NCBI GenBank assembly: GCA_026708115.1
Contig: JAPOVL010000045.1
Coordinates: 1 to 64,000, forward strand
Length of the DNA: 64,000 bases
Direction: 5' to 3'
Origin: Chloroflexota bacterium
Lineage (GTDB): Bacteria; Chloroflexota; Anaerolineae; Aggregatilineales; Phototrophicaceae
A program made the translations under genes and the position numbers. The notes below the pieces were generated by a model that was given only the letters and a program-made list of their open reading frames with translations, was not told where the DNA came from and did not search any database. Positions 1 through 12,459 of this stretch are shown piece after piece. The stretch's first letter is position 1; the number at the start of each line of letters is the position of its first letter.

Positions 1-164
1 CACCCCTCACCCCCCGGCCCCCTCTCCCACAAGGGGAGAGGGGGAGCTAAGCTTGACGGATTTCGTAATAATCTGTTGATTTTCGCAAGGATCGTCACCT
101 GTTTTGTATTATTTCAGTATTGTTCCTGTTATCTATGAGTAATATGTGCAGTAGCGGACAAGCC
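1..164. repeat. MITE-like element, copy 1 (left end outside window)
   Basis: This is the right part of a repeat that recurs at 4254-4451 and 9764-9965. It carries a C-rich/G-rich hairpin (CCCCCTCTCCC, loop ACAA, then GGGGAGAGGGGG) and then an AT-richer body. It ends with AGTAGCGGACAAGCC at 150-164, the right terminal inverted repeat. The left terminus lies upstream of the window. It sits in the spacer before ahcY. No protein is encoded, so any mobility would depend on a transposase supplied elsewhere. Confidence 0.75.
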
Positions 165-1622
<1,458 letters not shown>

Positions 1623-1725
1623 CACAAATGCCCGCGGAGGCGTCAGTTCGACCAATGCGCCGATTCGTTGTATAGTTTAAGTAGTCAGGCTTTATCAGCA
1701 GCGCCAAGAAGAGGAACGGGAGATC

Positions 1726-4230
1726 ATGAGAAATAGATTAAGTCGTTTCGTCCTATTAGTTTTTTGTCTTGCCCTCCTGTTAATCGCTGCAGCGTCGATG
1801 GCACAAGAGGGCGCCAGGGCGCGCTTCGTCAATGTCGCGCCCGGCACGCCGCCGCTCGACATCCTGGTGAATGGCAAGTTGCTCGAATCCGATCTGGCCT
1901 ATGGCGAGTCGACCGCCTATGTGAGCGTCCCTGCAGGGACTATTGATTTGCTCGGCCTTGTCTCGGGCACGTCTGTGGTCCAGCTTGGGCACAGCGCCGA
2001 TGTTGCGGCCGGCTCGGCGACATCTTTCTTGATTTCGTCGACGGATTCGCCGCGATTCCAGGCTATTCCAGAGATCCTGGGCGCCCTGGACTTTGGCGCA
2101 ACGCGGCTGTCGATCGTCTACGCTATTGACGATGGATCGCCGGTCGACATTGTCTTCCGGGAAAACGGCGAGGTCTTGGGCGAAGGCATTCGACCCGGCG
2201 CAATGGTCGGTCCCTACGAATTGAGAGCCGATGTTTATGAGTTGGATCTGGTAGTGGCGGGGGACGCCAGCGGCGCGTCCATACTCGATTTAAGTATGCC
2301 GGTAGCGGCCGGGACCAGCCAACTCGTGATCGTCTATGGCAACGCAAGCGATCCACAAGTGTTGACGACGGCCGCCCCCGCGGCGCCGACAGCTGACAGT
2401 GGTCTGGTGCGATTTCTTCACGCAGTGCAAGGCGCGACGCCCTTCGCGTTAAGCGTCGACGGCGCGCCGATCGTCCCGTCTCTGGCCTATGCAATGCCGT
2501 CGGAGCATATTGCCTTGCCGAGCGGGTCGCATCAAGTTGCGCTAAGCATCGGTGGCGCAGAAATCACTTCAATGACACTGAACGTGACTGCGGGCGAGGC
2601 TCAAACCGCTGTTGTCATGGGGTCGCCGGCGAATTTGAGCATGTCAGCTTACAGCGACGACCTGAGCGGTATCGACAGGTCTTCGGCCTTGGTGAGTTTG
2701 ATCAACGCCATTCCAGGCAGCAGCGTCGATCGTCTGACCCTGTCGAGCGGCGCAACAGCCGCGACGGATGTGGCATATGGAAGCGCGAGCGGCGCGGCGA
2801 AAATCGTCACTGGCAAGCAAGGGCTGTCGCTGGATTTAACAATTGGCGACGATAGCGGAACAGTCCAGCTGCCGGCCAGCGAGTTCAACGGCGGCTCTTA
2901 TTACAATCTGTTCGCCCTGCCAGGCAGCGCATTCTCTGGCCCGCAATTGCTGATTGCGGAAACGAGCATTCTGCGCGGTCTCGACGGCGGAGCTATGATG
3001 ATGGAGCCAGAAACGGCGGTGGATGCGCCGCCGGAGGAACAGGTTGCGGAAGTAGAAGTAGAAGAATTGCAACCTGTCGTCATCGCCGCGGCTGATATTG
3101 ACGGCCCCAGCGCGCGCGTGAACCTCAACCGCGGCGCCAACTTGCATTTGCGCCAATATCCTGACAGCAGCGCGCTATCGCTTGGGCTGGCGCCGGCCGG
3201 CACGACCTTGATCGTATTAGGCAGACGCGGCATTACAGAATACTACGGGGCAGAGCCCGCGGACGAACCGGTCGATCTGAGCGACTTTGATGCCGATCCT
3301 GCGGAAGGATTGGAACGCTGGGAAGATCTGGATGCCGCTGAAACCTGGCTTTTCGTAAGCTATTTGACGCCCGATGGCGGCACAATTGAGGCCTGGGTCA
3401 ATGCCTTGTACCTAGTGGTCGAAGACGAAGAGGGCGCAGCGCAGCGGCTGGCCGATCTGGAAATGATACGTCAGAACCAAGCGGGATCGTCCGTAGGCAC
3501 GTCCATTGGCCCGCCGCAGCCTCTGGAGCGGGTCAGCGCATATGCATTTAACCTGAACGCGGGCGTGCATCTTAACATCCGGATGGCGAACGACAGCGGT
3601 ACCGAGAACCTGGGTCAAGTCGCAAATGGCGATCCATTGCGCCTGATCGGACTGGACGAAGCTGACGAATGGGCCTTCATCGAGTATGACGCGATAGACA
3701 ACGTGATCATCAGCGGCTGGGTAAGCGCTAACTACGTTCAAATCCTGCTGGACGGGAGACCGATATCTCCAGAGGACTTGCGCGAGATCGACGCTTCATT
3801 GATATCAGTGGTGGACGATTCAGTTCGCGGCGGCATCAATTTAGCGGGCGATGCCGAAGCCCCGCCCGTGCCGACCAAGGATCCCTTCCTGGGCGCCGTT
3901 GTCGCTACGGTCAACTTGAACCCCGACGCCAATCTTCACCTGCGGATGCGGCCCAATGCGGCCAGCGAATCGCTGGATCTCATTCCCTCCCACACGAGCG
4001 TGATCGTTGACGGCGTCACCGAAAGCGAGGAATGGTATCGGGTCAGCTATGAAGGCGCCACAGGCTGGATATCGGCCGGTTACGTCGTTATGTCGTTCAA
4101 CGATCGTTATATGCCTTTGGAAGAGATGCTTGGACGTCTCATGCTCTATGATGACTTTGGCAACGCGCTGCCGGAGGAAGAGATGGATGAGATGTCGGGC
4201 GACATGTCAGACGAGATGTCGGATCAATAG
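1726..4230 (+). CDS. Secreted DUF4397 and SH3b multidomain protein
   Basis: This 834-residue exported protein starts with a clear signal peptide (basic MRNRLSR, hydrophobic core, SMAQ cleavage region). The first half has repeated DUF4397-type beta domains: one near residues 32-140, one near 228-320 beginning VRFLHAVQGATPF, and weaker ones between and after. The second half has three bacterial SH3 domains starting near residues 466, 605 and 728, each with an N-L-N-x-(G/D)-x-(N/V)-LH(L/N)(R/I) pattern and a GWISAGYV-like end. The C terminus is acidic and methionine-rich. DUF4397 proteins are extracellular, and SH3b domains often bind peptidoglycan or other surface polymers. A cell-surface structural or binding role is inferred; no catalytic motif is visible. 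The spacer after ahcY suggests a separate transcript. Confidence 0.85.
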   Translation: MRNRLSRFVLLVFCLALLLIAAASMAQEGARARFVNVAPGTPPLDILVNGKLLESDLAYGESTAYVSVPAGTIDLLGLVSGTSVVQLGHSADVAAGSATSFLISSTDSPRFQAIPEILGALDFGATRLSIVYAIDDGSPVDIVFRENGEVLGEGIRPGAMVGPYELRADVYELDLVVAGDASGASILDLSMPVAAGTSQLVIVYGNASDPQVLTTAAPAAPTADSGLVRFLHAVQGATPFALSVDGAPIVPSLAYAMPSEHIALPSGSHQVALSIGGAEITSMTLNVTAGEAQTAVVMGSPANLSMSAYSDDLSGIDRSSALVSLINAIPGSSVDRLTLSSGATAATDVAYGSASGAAKIVTGKQGLSLDLTIGDDSGTVQLPASEFNGGSYYNLFALPGSAFSGPQLLIAETSILRGLDGGAMMMEPETAVDAPPEEQVAEVEVEELQPVVIAAADIDGPSARVNLNRGANLHLRQYPDSSALSLGLAPAGTTLIVLGRRGITEYYGAEPADEPVDLSDFDADPAEGLERWEDLDAAETWLFVSYLTPDGGTIEAWVNALYLVVEDEEGAAQRLADLEMIRQNQAGSSVGTSIGPPQPLERVSAYAFNLNAGVHLNIRMANDSGTENLGQVANGDPLRLIGLDEADEWAFIEYDAIDNVIISGWVSANYVQILLDGRPISPEDLREIDASLISVVDDSVRGGINLAGDAEAPPVPTKDPFLGAVVATVNLNPDANLHLRMRPNAASESLDLIPSHTSVIVDGVTESEEWYRVSYEGATGWISAGYVVMSFNDRYMPLEEMLGRLMLYDDFGNALPEEEMDEMSGDMSDEMSDQ

Positions 4231-4253
4231 GGCGCTCCGGACATCGCCTATAG

Positions 4254-4451
4254 GGCTCGTCCGGTCCCCCGAGCAAATGCCGCTTATTTACCCCTCACCC
4301 CCCAGCCCCCTCTCCCACAAGGGGAGAGGGGGAGCTAAGCTTGGTGTAATATGTAATAATTTGTTGATTTTCGAATGATCGTCTCCTTTTTTGTATTGTT
4401 TCGGCGTTGTTTTCGTTATCTATGCGTATGATTTGCAGTAGCGGACAAGCC
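4254..4451. repeat. MITE-like element, copy 2
   Basis: This near-complete copy fills most of the 325-bp gap between the SH3 protein and rmd. Its left end (GGCTCGTCCGGT) is a degenerate form of the perfect terminal repeat seen in copy 3. Its right end AGTAGCGGACAAGCC (4437-4451) is intact. The internal hairpin is at 4306-4332. Apart from this element the gap shows nothing recognisable. Confidence 0.75.
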
Positions 4452-4555
4452 TTACATTTTGCCAGATTCATGCGACATTCGACAGTTACTGGTTTTGATG
4501 CGATTGCTCTGTGCTATGGGCCCTTAGACTAGAAGATCAAAGCTGATCGGCTATA

Positions 4556-6544
<1,989 letters not shown>

Positions 6545-6545
<1 letters not shown>

Positions 6546-7360
6546 TGCCCGTGCCCGGCTTGGTCGATACGCACTGCCATCTTAATTTTCGCGCCTATGC
6601 GGATGACCTGGAAGCGGTCTTGCAGCGCGCTTGCGAGGCCGGCGTGCATCGGATTGTCGTGCCAGCGATCGACCTCGACAGTTGCGGCGAGGCGCTCGCG
6701 CTGGCCCGAGCGTATGCGGGCATTTGCTGCGCGCTGGGCGTGCATCCGAATAGCAGCAAGGAGGCTGATCCTGCCTGCATCGAGCGCATTCGAGATTGGT
6801 CTCGGCGAGAGAAAGTGATCGCGATAGGCGAAATCGGCCTCGACTATTATTGGGACAGGAGCCCGAAGCACGTTCAAATCGCGTGGTTCGAAAGGCAACT
6901 TGAGCTAGCGGCGGAAATTGGGCTGCCCGTCATCATCCATAATCGTGAAGCCAGCGAGGACCTGCTGGACGTACTTGCGTCCTGGGCGCCCAGCCTGAAC
7001 CCGGAACTGCGAAAGCGCCCGGGCGTCCTGCATTCGTTCTCGGGCGATAGAGCGCAAGCCGAGCGCGCCTTGGCGCTGGGGTTCTATCTGGGATTCACCG
7101 GTCCGCTGACCTTCAAGAAGGCGCATGAGTTGCGCGAGGTCGCGAAGTCGGCGCCGCGCGAGAGATTGCTCATCGAGACAGACGGTCCCTTCCTGACGCC
7201 GCAGCCCTATCGCGGGAAACGCAACGAACCCGGGTACCTGCCACAGATCAACGACAAGTTGGCTGAACTGCATGACGTTTCCCCGATTGAGATGGCGCGT
7301 CAAACGTCAGCAAACGCCGACGCGCTATTTTCGCTGCCAGACAAGACAGCCGTCAATTAA
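6545..7360 (+). CDS. tatD: TatD-family metal-dependent deoxyribonuclease
   Basis: The 271-residue TIM-barrel hydrolase has the metal-binding motif DTHCHL near the N terminus and GEIGLDYY with the catalytic Glu. It also has the HNREA and HSFSG histidine segments and the late TDGPFL aspartate. These are the standard TatD landmarks. TatD proteins are cytosolic 3'-5' exonucleases with possible roles in DNA repair or quality control. The start codon overlaps the gmd stop, an arrangement that implies translational coupling although the functions are unrelated. Confidence 0.92.
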
Positions 7361-7420
7361 GCTCGGATTCCGCAAAACATTGGTAAACTGTGATCATGTG
7401 GATGATTGACGGAGTCTGAC

Positions 7421-8374
7421 TTGGCGGAGATCTCGGTAATCATCGTCAATTGGAATGTGCGCGATTTGTTGGACAAATGCCTGGCCAGCTTGTTTGCGGC
7501 GCAGGACGCGACCGATGCGCGGGACGGGAAAAGGCCCCCGCTGGAAATCATCGTTGTCGATTGCGACAGTCAGGACGGCAGCGTTGCGATGGTCCGCGAG
7601 CGATACCCGGGGGTCAAGCTGCTGGCGCAAGGCGAGAACGTCGGCTTCACCCGCGGGAACAACCTGGGTATGGAAGCGGCGACGGCTGATACGCTTTTGC
7701 TGCTCAATCCCGACACGGAAGTCTGCCAAGGCAGCCTGAATACGATGCTGGGTTACTTGCAGCGGCAGCCCGGCACAGGCATAGTGGGGCCGCATACGCT
7801 CAATACGGACGGCAGCCACCAGTCCACGCGCCGGCGCTTTCCGACGCTGATGACGGGCATATTCGAGAGCAGCTGGCTGGCCGCTTTGGCGCCCCGCAGC
7901 GTATTCGACAGCTACTTCATGCGCGATACGAGCGACGACGACATATTGGAAGTGGACTGGGTGCAAGGATCGGCCTTGATGATGCGGCGAGCGGTGTTGC
8001 AGGACATCGGCGGCCTCGACGAAGGATTTGTCATGTACTCCGAAGAGCTGGACTTTTGCAAGCGCGCCAAGGACGCGGGCTGGAGTGTGACCTATCACGG
8101 CGGCGCCAAGATAAGGCATCATGGGGGAAAGAGCAGCGAGCAAGTTGCCGCTTTCAAGCAGATTCAGTTTCATAGCAGCAAGCTGCGTTACTTCCGCAAG
8201 CATCACGGCTATGCGCATTATGCATTGCTGCGGGCGATGCTGCTGGCGCAATTCTGTTGGCAACTGGTTTTGGAACTCGGCAAAGCCTTGATCGGGCACA
8301 AGCGGGCGCTACGGCAGCAGCGCATCAAGACTTACTGGCAAGTTCTGCGCCATGGCTTAAAAGCGGAAATATGA
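7421..8374 (+). CDS. Family 2 glycosyltransferase
   Basis: A GT-A fold glycosyltransferase of about 318 residues. The N terminus reads ISVIIVNWNVRDLL, followed by an LLLNPDTEV metal/sugar-nucleotide site. The acceptor-side segment GGLDEGFVMYSEELDFC contains the ED-type catalytic acid. It resembles rhamnosyltransferase-type GT2 enzymes that act on polysaccharide intermediates at the membrane. I prefer the TTG at 7421, six bases after GGAG. The longer TTG start at 7406 is possible and would add five residues. The stop overlaps the next glycosyltransferase start (ATGA), so the two are likely coupled. The sugar transferred cannot be read from sequence; the upstream rmd-gmd pair makes GDP-rhamnose a candidate donor. 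Confidence 0.88.
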   Translation: MAEISVIIVNWNVRDLLDKCLASLFAAQDATDARDGKRPPLEIIVVDCDSQDGSVAMVRERYPGVKLLAQGENVGFTRGNNLGMEAATADTLLLLNPDTEVCQGSLNTMLGYLQRQPGTGIVGPHTLNTDGSHQSTRRRFPTLMTGIFESSWLAALAPRSVFDSYFMRDTSDDDILEVDWVQGSALMMRRAVLQDIGGLDEGFVMYSEELDFCKRAKDAGWSVTYHGGAKIRHHGGKSSEQVAAFKQIQFHSSKLRYFRKHHGYAHYALLRAMLLAQFCWQLVLELGKALIGHKRALRQQRIKTYWQVLRHGLKAEI

Positions 8375-9537
8375 AAATTGGGCTAATCAGCGGCGAATTC
8401 CCGCCGATGCCCGGGGGCGTCGGGCATTTTTCACGGATACTAGCAGAACGGATGCAGGCGCAGGGTCATACTGTGCGGGTGCTGAGCAGAAGCGGATGCA
8501 ATTGCGATAATTTGGACATCACGGGCGTAACCGGCTGGGGATTGAAGCATGCCCCGCAGATCAGGGCCTGGGCTGACAAGCACGCGCTGGACGTCGTCAA
8601 TGTGCAGTTCCAGACCGCGGCTTATGATATGTCGCCCTGGATCCACTTTCTGCCATCTTTACTTGATCAGCCAATCGTAACGACCTTTCACGATCTGCGT
8701 CATCCCTATCTGTTTCCGAAGGCGGGTCGCCTGCGCGACTGGGCCGTGATGCACTTGGCGCGGAGCGCTGACGGCGTGATAGCCACAAATCCCGAAGATG
8801 AGAACAAGCTGGCTCACCTGCCCTTGCGCTCGCTCATTCCCATCGGCAGCAATATCATGCGCGAAGCCGCGTCCGCCGAGTTGACAGCGCGCTGGCGCGA
8901 GGAACTGTCCCTCAGCGATTCAAGTACTTTGATCGGTCATTTTGGATTTGTCCAGGCGATCAAGGGCATTGACTTGCTGGTTGAGGCCTTGGCGGAACTG
9001 CGCGGGAATGGCCACGATGTGCGGCTGCTTTTCATCGGCGGGGGGCGCAATGCGGTCAATGCCGACAGGGGCGAAAGCTACCGCGAGGGTCTTGAAGATC
9101 GAATCCGGGAATATGGGCTGGAGGATGTTGTGGGCTGGACCGGTTACTTGCCGGAGGCCGAGGTGGCTGCTTGCCTGCAGGGGGTCGATATAGTGACATT
9201 GCCCTATCTCGATGGCGCTTCTTACCGGCGCGGCAGCCTGATGGCGGCCATCAACTATGGCTGCGCGATTGTGACAACGCGACCGAGGGTCGCGCACGAG
9301 ACTTTCATTCACGGTGAAAACATGTGGTTGATTGATCGGGAATCGGCAGGGGCAATTGGCGATGCGATCACGCACTTGATTGAGAATCCACAGGAAGTCG
9401 ACCATTTGCGCGACGGAGCGCGAAAACTGCGGCTGCGCTTCGATTGGGATGTCATCGCGCGCGATACGCTGGCCTTCTTTGAAGAAGTGCTGCGCGGGGC
9501 AGGACGCCACATCGTGCGAGAGCCGCTCGGCGCGTAA
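8371..9537 (+). CDS. Family 4 (GT-B) glycosyltransferase
   Basis: The protein starts MKIGLISGEFPPMPGGVGHF, the typical GT4 glycine-rich acceptor loop, and has a C-terminal nucleotide-sugar domain with HFGFVQAIKGIDLL and a GWTGYLPEAEV block. The usual EX7E motif is modified to a GASYRRGSLMAAINYG sequence, a variant I associate with some GT4 subgroups. The true start is the ATG at 8371, overlapping the GT2 stop; the track's 8257 start lies deep inside the GT2 gene. It probably adds a sugar to the same glycan as its neighbour. A 681-bp repeat-filled gap follows. Confidence 0.9.
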   Translation: MKIGLISGEFPPMPGGVGHFSRILAERMQAQGHTVRVLSRSGCNCDNLDITGVTGWGLKHAPQIRAWADKHALDVVNVQFQTAAYDMSPWIHFLPSLLDQPIVTTFHDLRHPYLFPKAGRLRDWAVMHLARSADGVIATNPEDENKLAHLPLRSLIPIGSNIMREAASAELTARWREELSLSDSSTLIGHFGFVQAIKGIDLLVEALAELRGNGHDVRLLFIGGGRNAVNADRGESYREGLEDRIREYGLEDVVGWTGYLPEAEVAACLQGVDIVTLPYLDGASYRRGSLMAAINYGCAIVTTRPRVAHETFIHGENMWLIDRESAGAIGDAITHLIENPQEVDHLRDGARKLRLRFDWDVIARDTLAFFEEVLRGAGRHIVREPLGA

Positions 9538-9763
9538 CCGGCGAAGAGAAGAAGTTGCAGGTAAGTTATGCAACAAAAATTAACCACAGAAGCAATTCCA
9601 AGTAAGTAATGAGAATGCGAAAACGCCTTCATTCAACCCCAGCCCCGGCCTGTTCCCCCCTCAGTCGCCCCGCTCAACGCTGAGGAGGCGACGGGTTTGA
9701 TCCGATTGGCTATGAAAGCGACAGGACAACGATCACAAGCATCTTGTTGGGCGAAAACTGTAG
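9538..9763. other. Spacer between polysaccharide genes, left part
   Basis: No gene is visible. An imperfect GC-rich hairpin spans about 9659-9697. A short ATTAACCACAGAAG stretch near 9578 resembles the CACAGAG repeat family. The sequence GGCGAAAACTGTA just before the MITE end also occurs before the palindrome at 58962. Confidence 0.4.
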
Positions 9764-9965
9764 GGCTTGTCCGCTACTGGGTCATTCTAACGCGCTTTTT
9801 TCACCCCTCACCCCCCAGCCCCCTCTCCCACAAGGGGAGAGGGGGAGCTAAGCTTGACGGAATATGTAATAATTTGCTGATTTTCGCAATGATCGGCTCC
9901 CTTTTTGTATTGTTTCGGCACTGTTTTCGTTATCTATGTGTATGATTCTTAGTAGCGGACAAGCC
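9764..9965. repeat. MITE-like element, copy 3 (complete)
   Basis: This is the best-preserved copy, 202 bp long. It is bounded by perfect 15-bp inverted repeats, GGCTTGTCCGCTACT at 9764-9778 and AGTAGCGGACAAGCC at 9951-9965. It contains the shared hairpin and the AT-richer body and has no coding capacity. Copies 1 and 2 share the body and right end with scattered substitutions, so the family has been resident for some time. The hairpin could also act as a transcription stop after the GT4 gene. Confidence 0.85.
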
Positions 9966-10218
9966 TTGTAAGGGCGACTCTGTGAGTCGCTCACCGTTAC
10001 TGCTAGAGATTTCGGGCGACTATTATTTTGGAGTTGCATGACTTTGTTGGCGTTACTGAGGGTCGCGTAGACACTGACCGTCAAAGGCCGCTACGGCCGT
10101 CTTATTTCCAGGAGTTGCATGACTTACTCGCACTTACTGATTTGCCGCGCTCAGGCAAAATTGCAAGCTTGTTTGTCGCGTGAGCGCCGCAGCTTAGGTA
10201 AACAGGAAGATTGACTTC
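9966..10218. other. Repeat-rich spacer before the YfhO-like gene
   Basis: It contains a degraded GGGCGACT...AGTCGC palindrome near 9973. Two copies of the GTTGCATGACTT-type repeat are at 10033-10057 and 10114-10138. No ORF is credible. A promoter for the downstream gene must lie here but I cannot place it. Confidence 0.45.
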
Positions 10219-12456
10219 ATGCGCCTGCTTTGGCGTTGTTTGCGCGATCCAGACGCGCTGGCGGTGACTTGCCTGGCGATGCTATGGCTGCTGTTCTTTT
10301 GGCGCTTGTTCACGCCTATTGCCAGCGACCAGGTCTCGCTTGCCCAAGGCGACTTTTCCGCTCAGTTTGTCGCCTTTGCCGGATACCAGTATCAGCGCCT
10401 CTCGCAAGGGGAAATACCGCTTTGGAACCCTTACAACAACGGCGGCTTGCCTTTTATCGGGGATACGCAAGCGGCGGTCTTTTATCCGCCGCGCTGGATA
10501 ACGATCGCGCTCAGCTCGCTGGCGGGCGGATGGACTTATAACGCGCTGCAACTGGAAATGACCGCCCATGTGCTGGTTTACAGCCTGCTGATGTACCTTT
10601 TTGTGCGGCGACTCAGCCTGCGACGCGAGTTTAGTTCGCTGGCGGCCCTGGCAGCCGCGATAGTCATCGCCTACGGCGGCTACACGGGCAGCTATCCGCC
10701 CTTGCAACTGGCGATCCTGGAGGCGGCAATCTGGTTTCCCCTGGCAGGTCTCGGGATTCTGGAAGCGACGAGGACAAAAGAATTATCATATCCCTATGTC
10801 GCGCTGGCCGGCTCCGCGCTAGGCCTGTCCTGGCTTGCGGGTCATCCGCAAACGAGCTGGTTCATGACCTACGTTCTTTGCGCCTATTTCGCCTATCGCA
10901 GCTATCAACAGAAAATCGGCCGGCGAGCCTTCCTGCTTGGCGGCATCGGTTTTGGACTGGTCGCCTTTTGCGTTAGCGCGGTCACACTGCTTCCCGGCAT
11001 CGAGTATCTGCTGCATACGTCGCGCGCGGGCCTTGGTTTCGAGCAGAAGGGAAACGGATTCCCTATCCAAGACCTGGCGCAAATTGTCTTTCCCGGCTCG
11101 GTCAGCCTGTGGTCTCCGCTTTACATAGGCTTGCCCGCTCTATTCTTCATCGCCGTAGCCGCCTGCCGCAATGCCGGGGAGAGCCGCTTCTGGCTCGCTG
11201 CCGCGTCGGTTGGGCTGATTCTGAGTTTTGGAGCTAACAGTCCCTTCTATCACCTCGCTTACAACCTGGTTCCAGGTTTGCGATTCTTCCGCGGGCAAGA
11301 ACGGGCCGCCTTCGTGGTCGCTAACAGTCTGGCAATTGCGGTCGCTTATGGCGTGGTCGCCGCCGGCAATTGGTCCAATCATTTGCATCGGCAGCGCGCC
11401 CTGCGCTGGTGGCGAAACGCTGCCGCCCTTGTCATTGCGGTCGCCTTGGGCGCATTTGTCTTGTGGATGGGCGATTCACTACGCTGGAGCCCCTTCTTCA
11501 ACATCGCGTCTCGCAGCGCCGCGATCATGGCTCTGGGCGCGCCGGTGCTATTTGCTTTCGCAGGACGGCGGCATCAGTCGATTGCGGGAATCGCGTTGAT
11601 CGTGCTGATCGCCTTCGACCTGTTTTCCGTAAGCCAGGACCATCCGGGCACTTACGAACCAATACCCTCCCCCAGCCAAATGGCTATGGCGCCGCCTCCG
11701 CTCGTGCAAGCAGTGTTGGACGAGCCGGACGGCGGACAACCTTTCCGGGTCGATGGATTCCGTGGATTGGAGGGGAATTTCGGCAGTCTGTACGGCTTGA
11801 TGGATATGCGCGGGATTAGTCCGCTCTTTTTGGAGGGTCCATACCATATCATCCACCGTGATTATGTGAACAATCCTTTGGCCTGGGAATTGTTCGCGGT
11901 CAAGTTCGTCTACAGCGGATCGGAGACCCTGTCAGTCCCTTCGACCATCGTGGCTAGTGGGAAGGACAGCGACGGCGTGGTCCACGCGCATCGGCTGGAT
12001 GACCCGCGCCCCTTCGCCCATCTGGTCAGCCATGCCGACGTAGTCGACAGCGACAGCTTCGCCCGGGCCTTGATGGACGACCCGCGCTACGACCCACGCA
12101 GCAAAGTCGTTTTGCAGAGCGCGCCCAAGCTGAATCTTCCCAATCATCAGACGAGCGGAAGCGCCATAGTCCAATCTTACCGAGAGGAAGAAATCGTCAT
12201 CGAAGTGGAGGCCGCCGACAACGCGATTCTTAGCATTGCCCAGCCCCATTACGTGGGATGGGCCGCGCAACTGGACGGCCGGCCGGTCGAGATCCTGCGC
12301 GCCTACGGCGGTTTGAGCGCTGTGGAGATCCCGGCAGGTCACCATGCGCTGCAATTGCGCTATAATCCGCTGAGTTATGCAATTGGCTTCGTCCTGAGCG
12401 GGTTCGCCTGGCTGGGCTTCGCCTTGCTCGCCGTCGTCAAATTGCTCCGGAGGTAA
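10219..12456 (+). CDS. YfhO-like multi-spanning membrane protein, putative glycosyltransferase
   Basis: A 745-residue integral membrane protein with roughly a dozen hydrophobic segments. The first loop has the feature FSAQFVAFAGYQYQRL...GEIPLWNPYNNGGLPF, typical of the YfhO/GT-C-like superfamily where polyprenyl-linked sugars are substrates. The last 200 residues form a largely soluble extracytoplasmic domain, and one last membrane span sits at the C terminus. It is followed three bases later by an O-antigen-ligase-like gene, so it probably belongs to the same glycan export or modification pathway. The precise reaction is unknown. Confidence 0.75.
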   Translation: MRLLWRCLRDPDALAVTCLAMLWLLFFWRLFTPIASDQVSLAQGDFSAQFVAFAGYQYQRLSQGEIPLWNPYNNGGLPFIGDTQAAVFYPPRWITIALSSLAGGWTYNALQLEMTAHVLVYSLLMYLFVRRLSLRREFSSLAALAAAIVIAYGGYTGSYPPLQLAILEAAIWFPLAGLGILEATRTKELSYPYVALAGSALGLSWLAGHPQTSWFMTYVLCAYFAYRSYQQKIGRRAFLLGGIGFGLVAFCVSAVTLLPGIEYLLHTSRAGLGFEQKGNGFPIQDLAQIVFPGSVSLWSPLYIGLPALFFIAVAACRNAGESRFWLAAASVGLILSFGANSPFYHLAYNLVPGLRFFRGQERAAFVVANSLAIAVAYGVVAAGNWSNHLHRQRALRWWRNAAALVIAVALGAFVLWMGDSLRWSPFFNIASRSAAIMALGAPVLFAFAGRRHQSIAGIALIVLIAFDLFSVSQDHPGTYEPIPSPSQMAMAPPPLVQAVLDEPDGGQPFRVDGFRGLEGNFGSLYGLMDMRGISPLFLEGPYHIIHRDYVNNPLAWELFAVKFVYSGSETLSVPSTIVASGKDSDGVVHAHRLDDPRPFAHLVSHADVVDSDSFARALMDDPRYDPRSKVVLQSAPKLNLPNHQTSGSAIVQSYREEEIVIEVEAADNAILSIAQPHYVGWAAQLDGRPVEILRAYGGLSAVEIPAGHHALQLRYNPLSYAIGFVLSGFAWLGFALLAVVKLLRR

Positions 12457-12459
12457 ACA

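Noticed and set aside
9697-9945. 82-codon ORF
   Set aside because: It lies inside the MITE and reads through its hairpin; repeats of this kind give chance ORFs, as does the ORF at 4007-4378 in copy 2.
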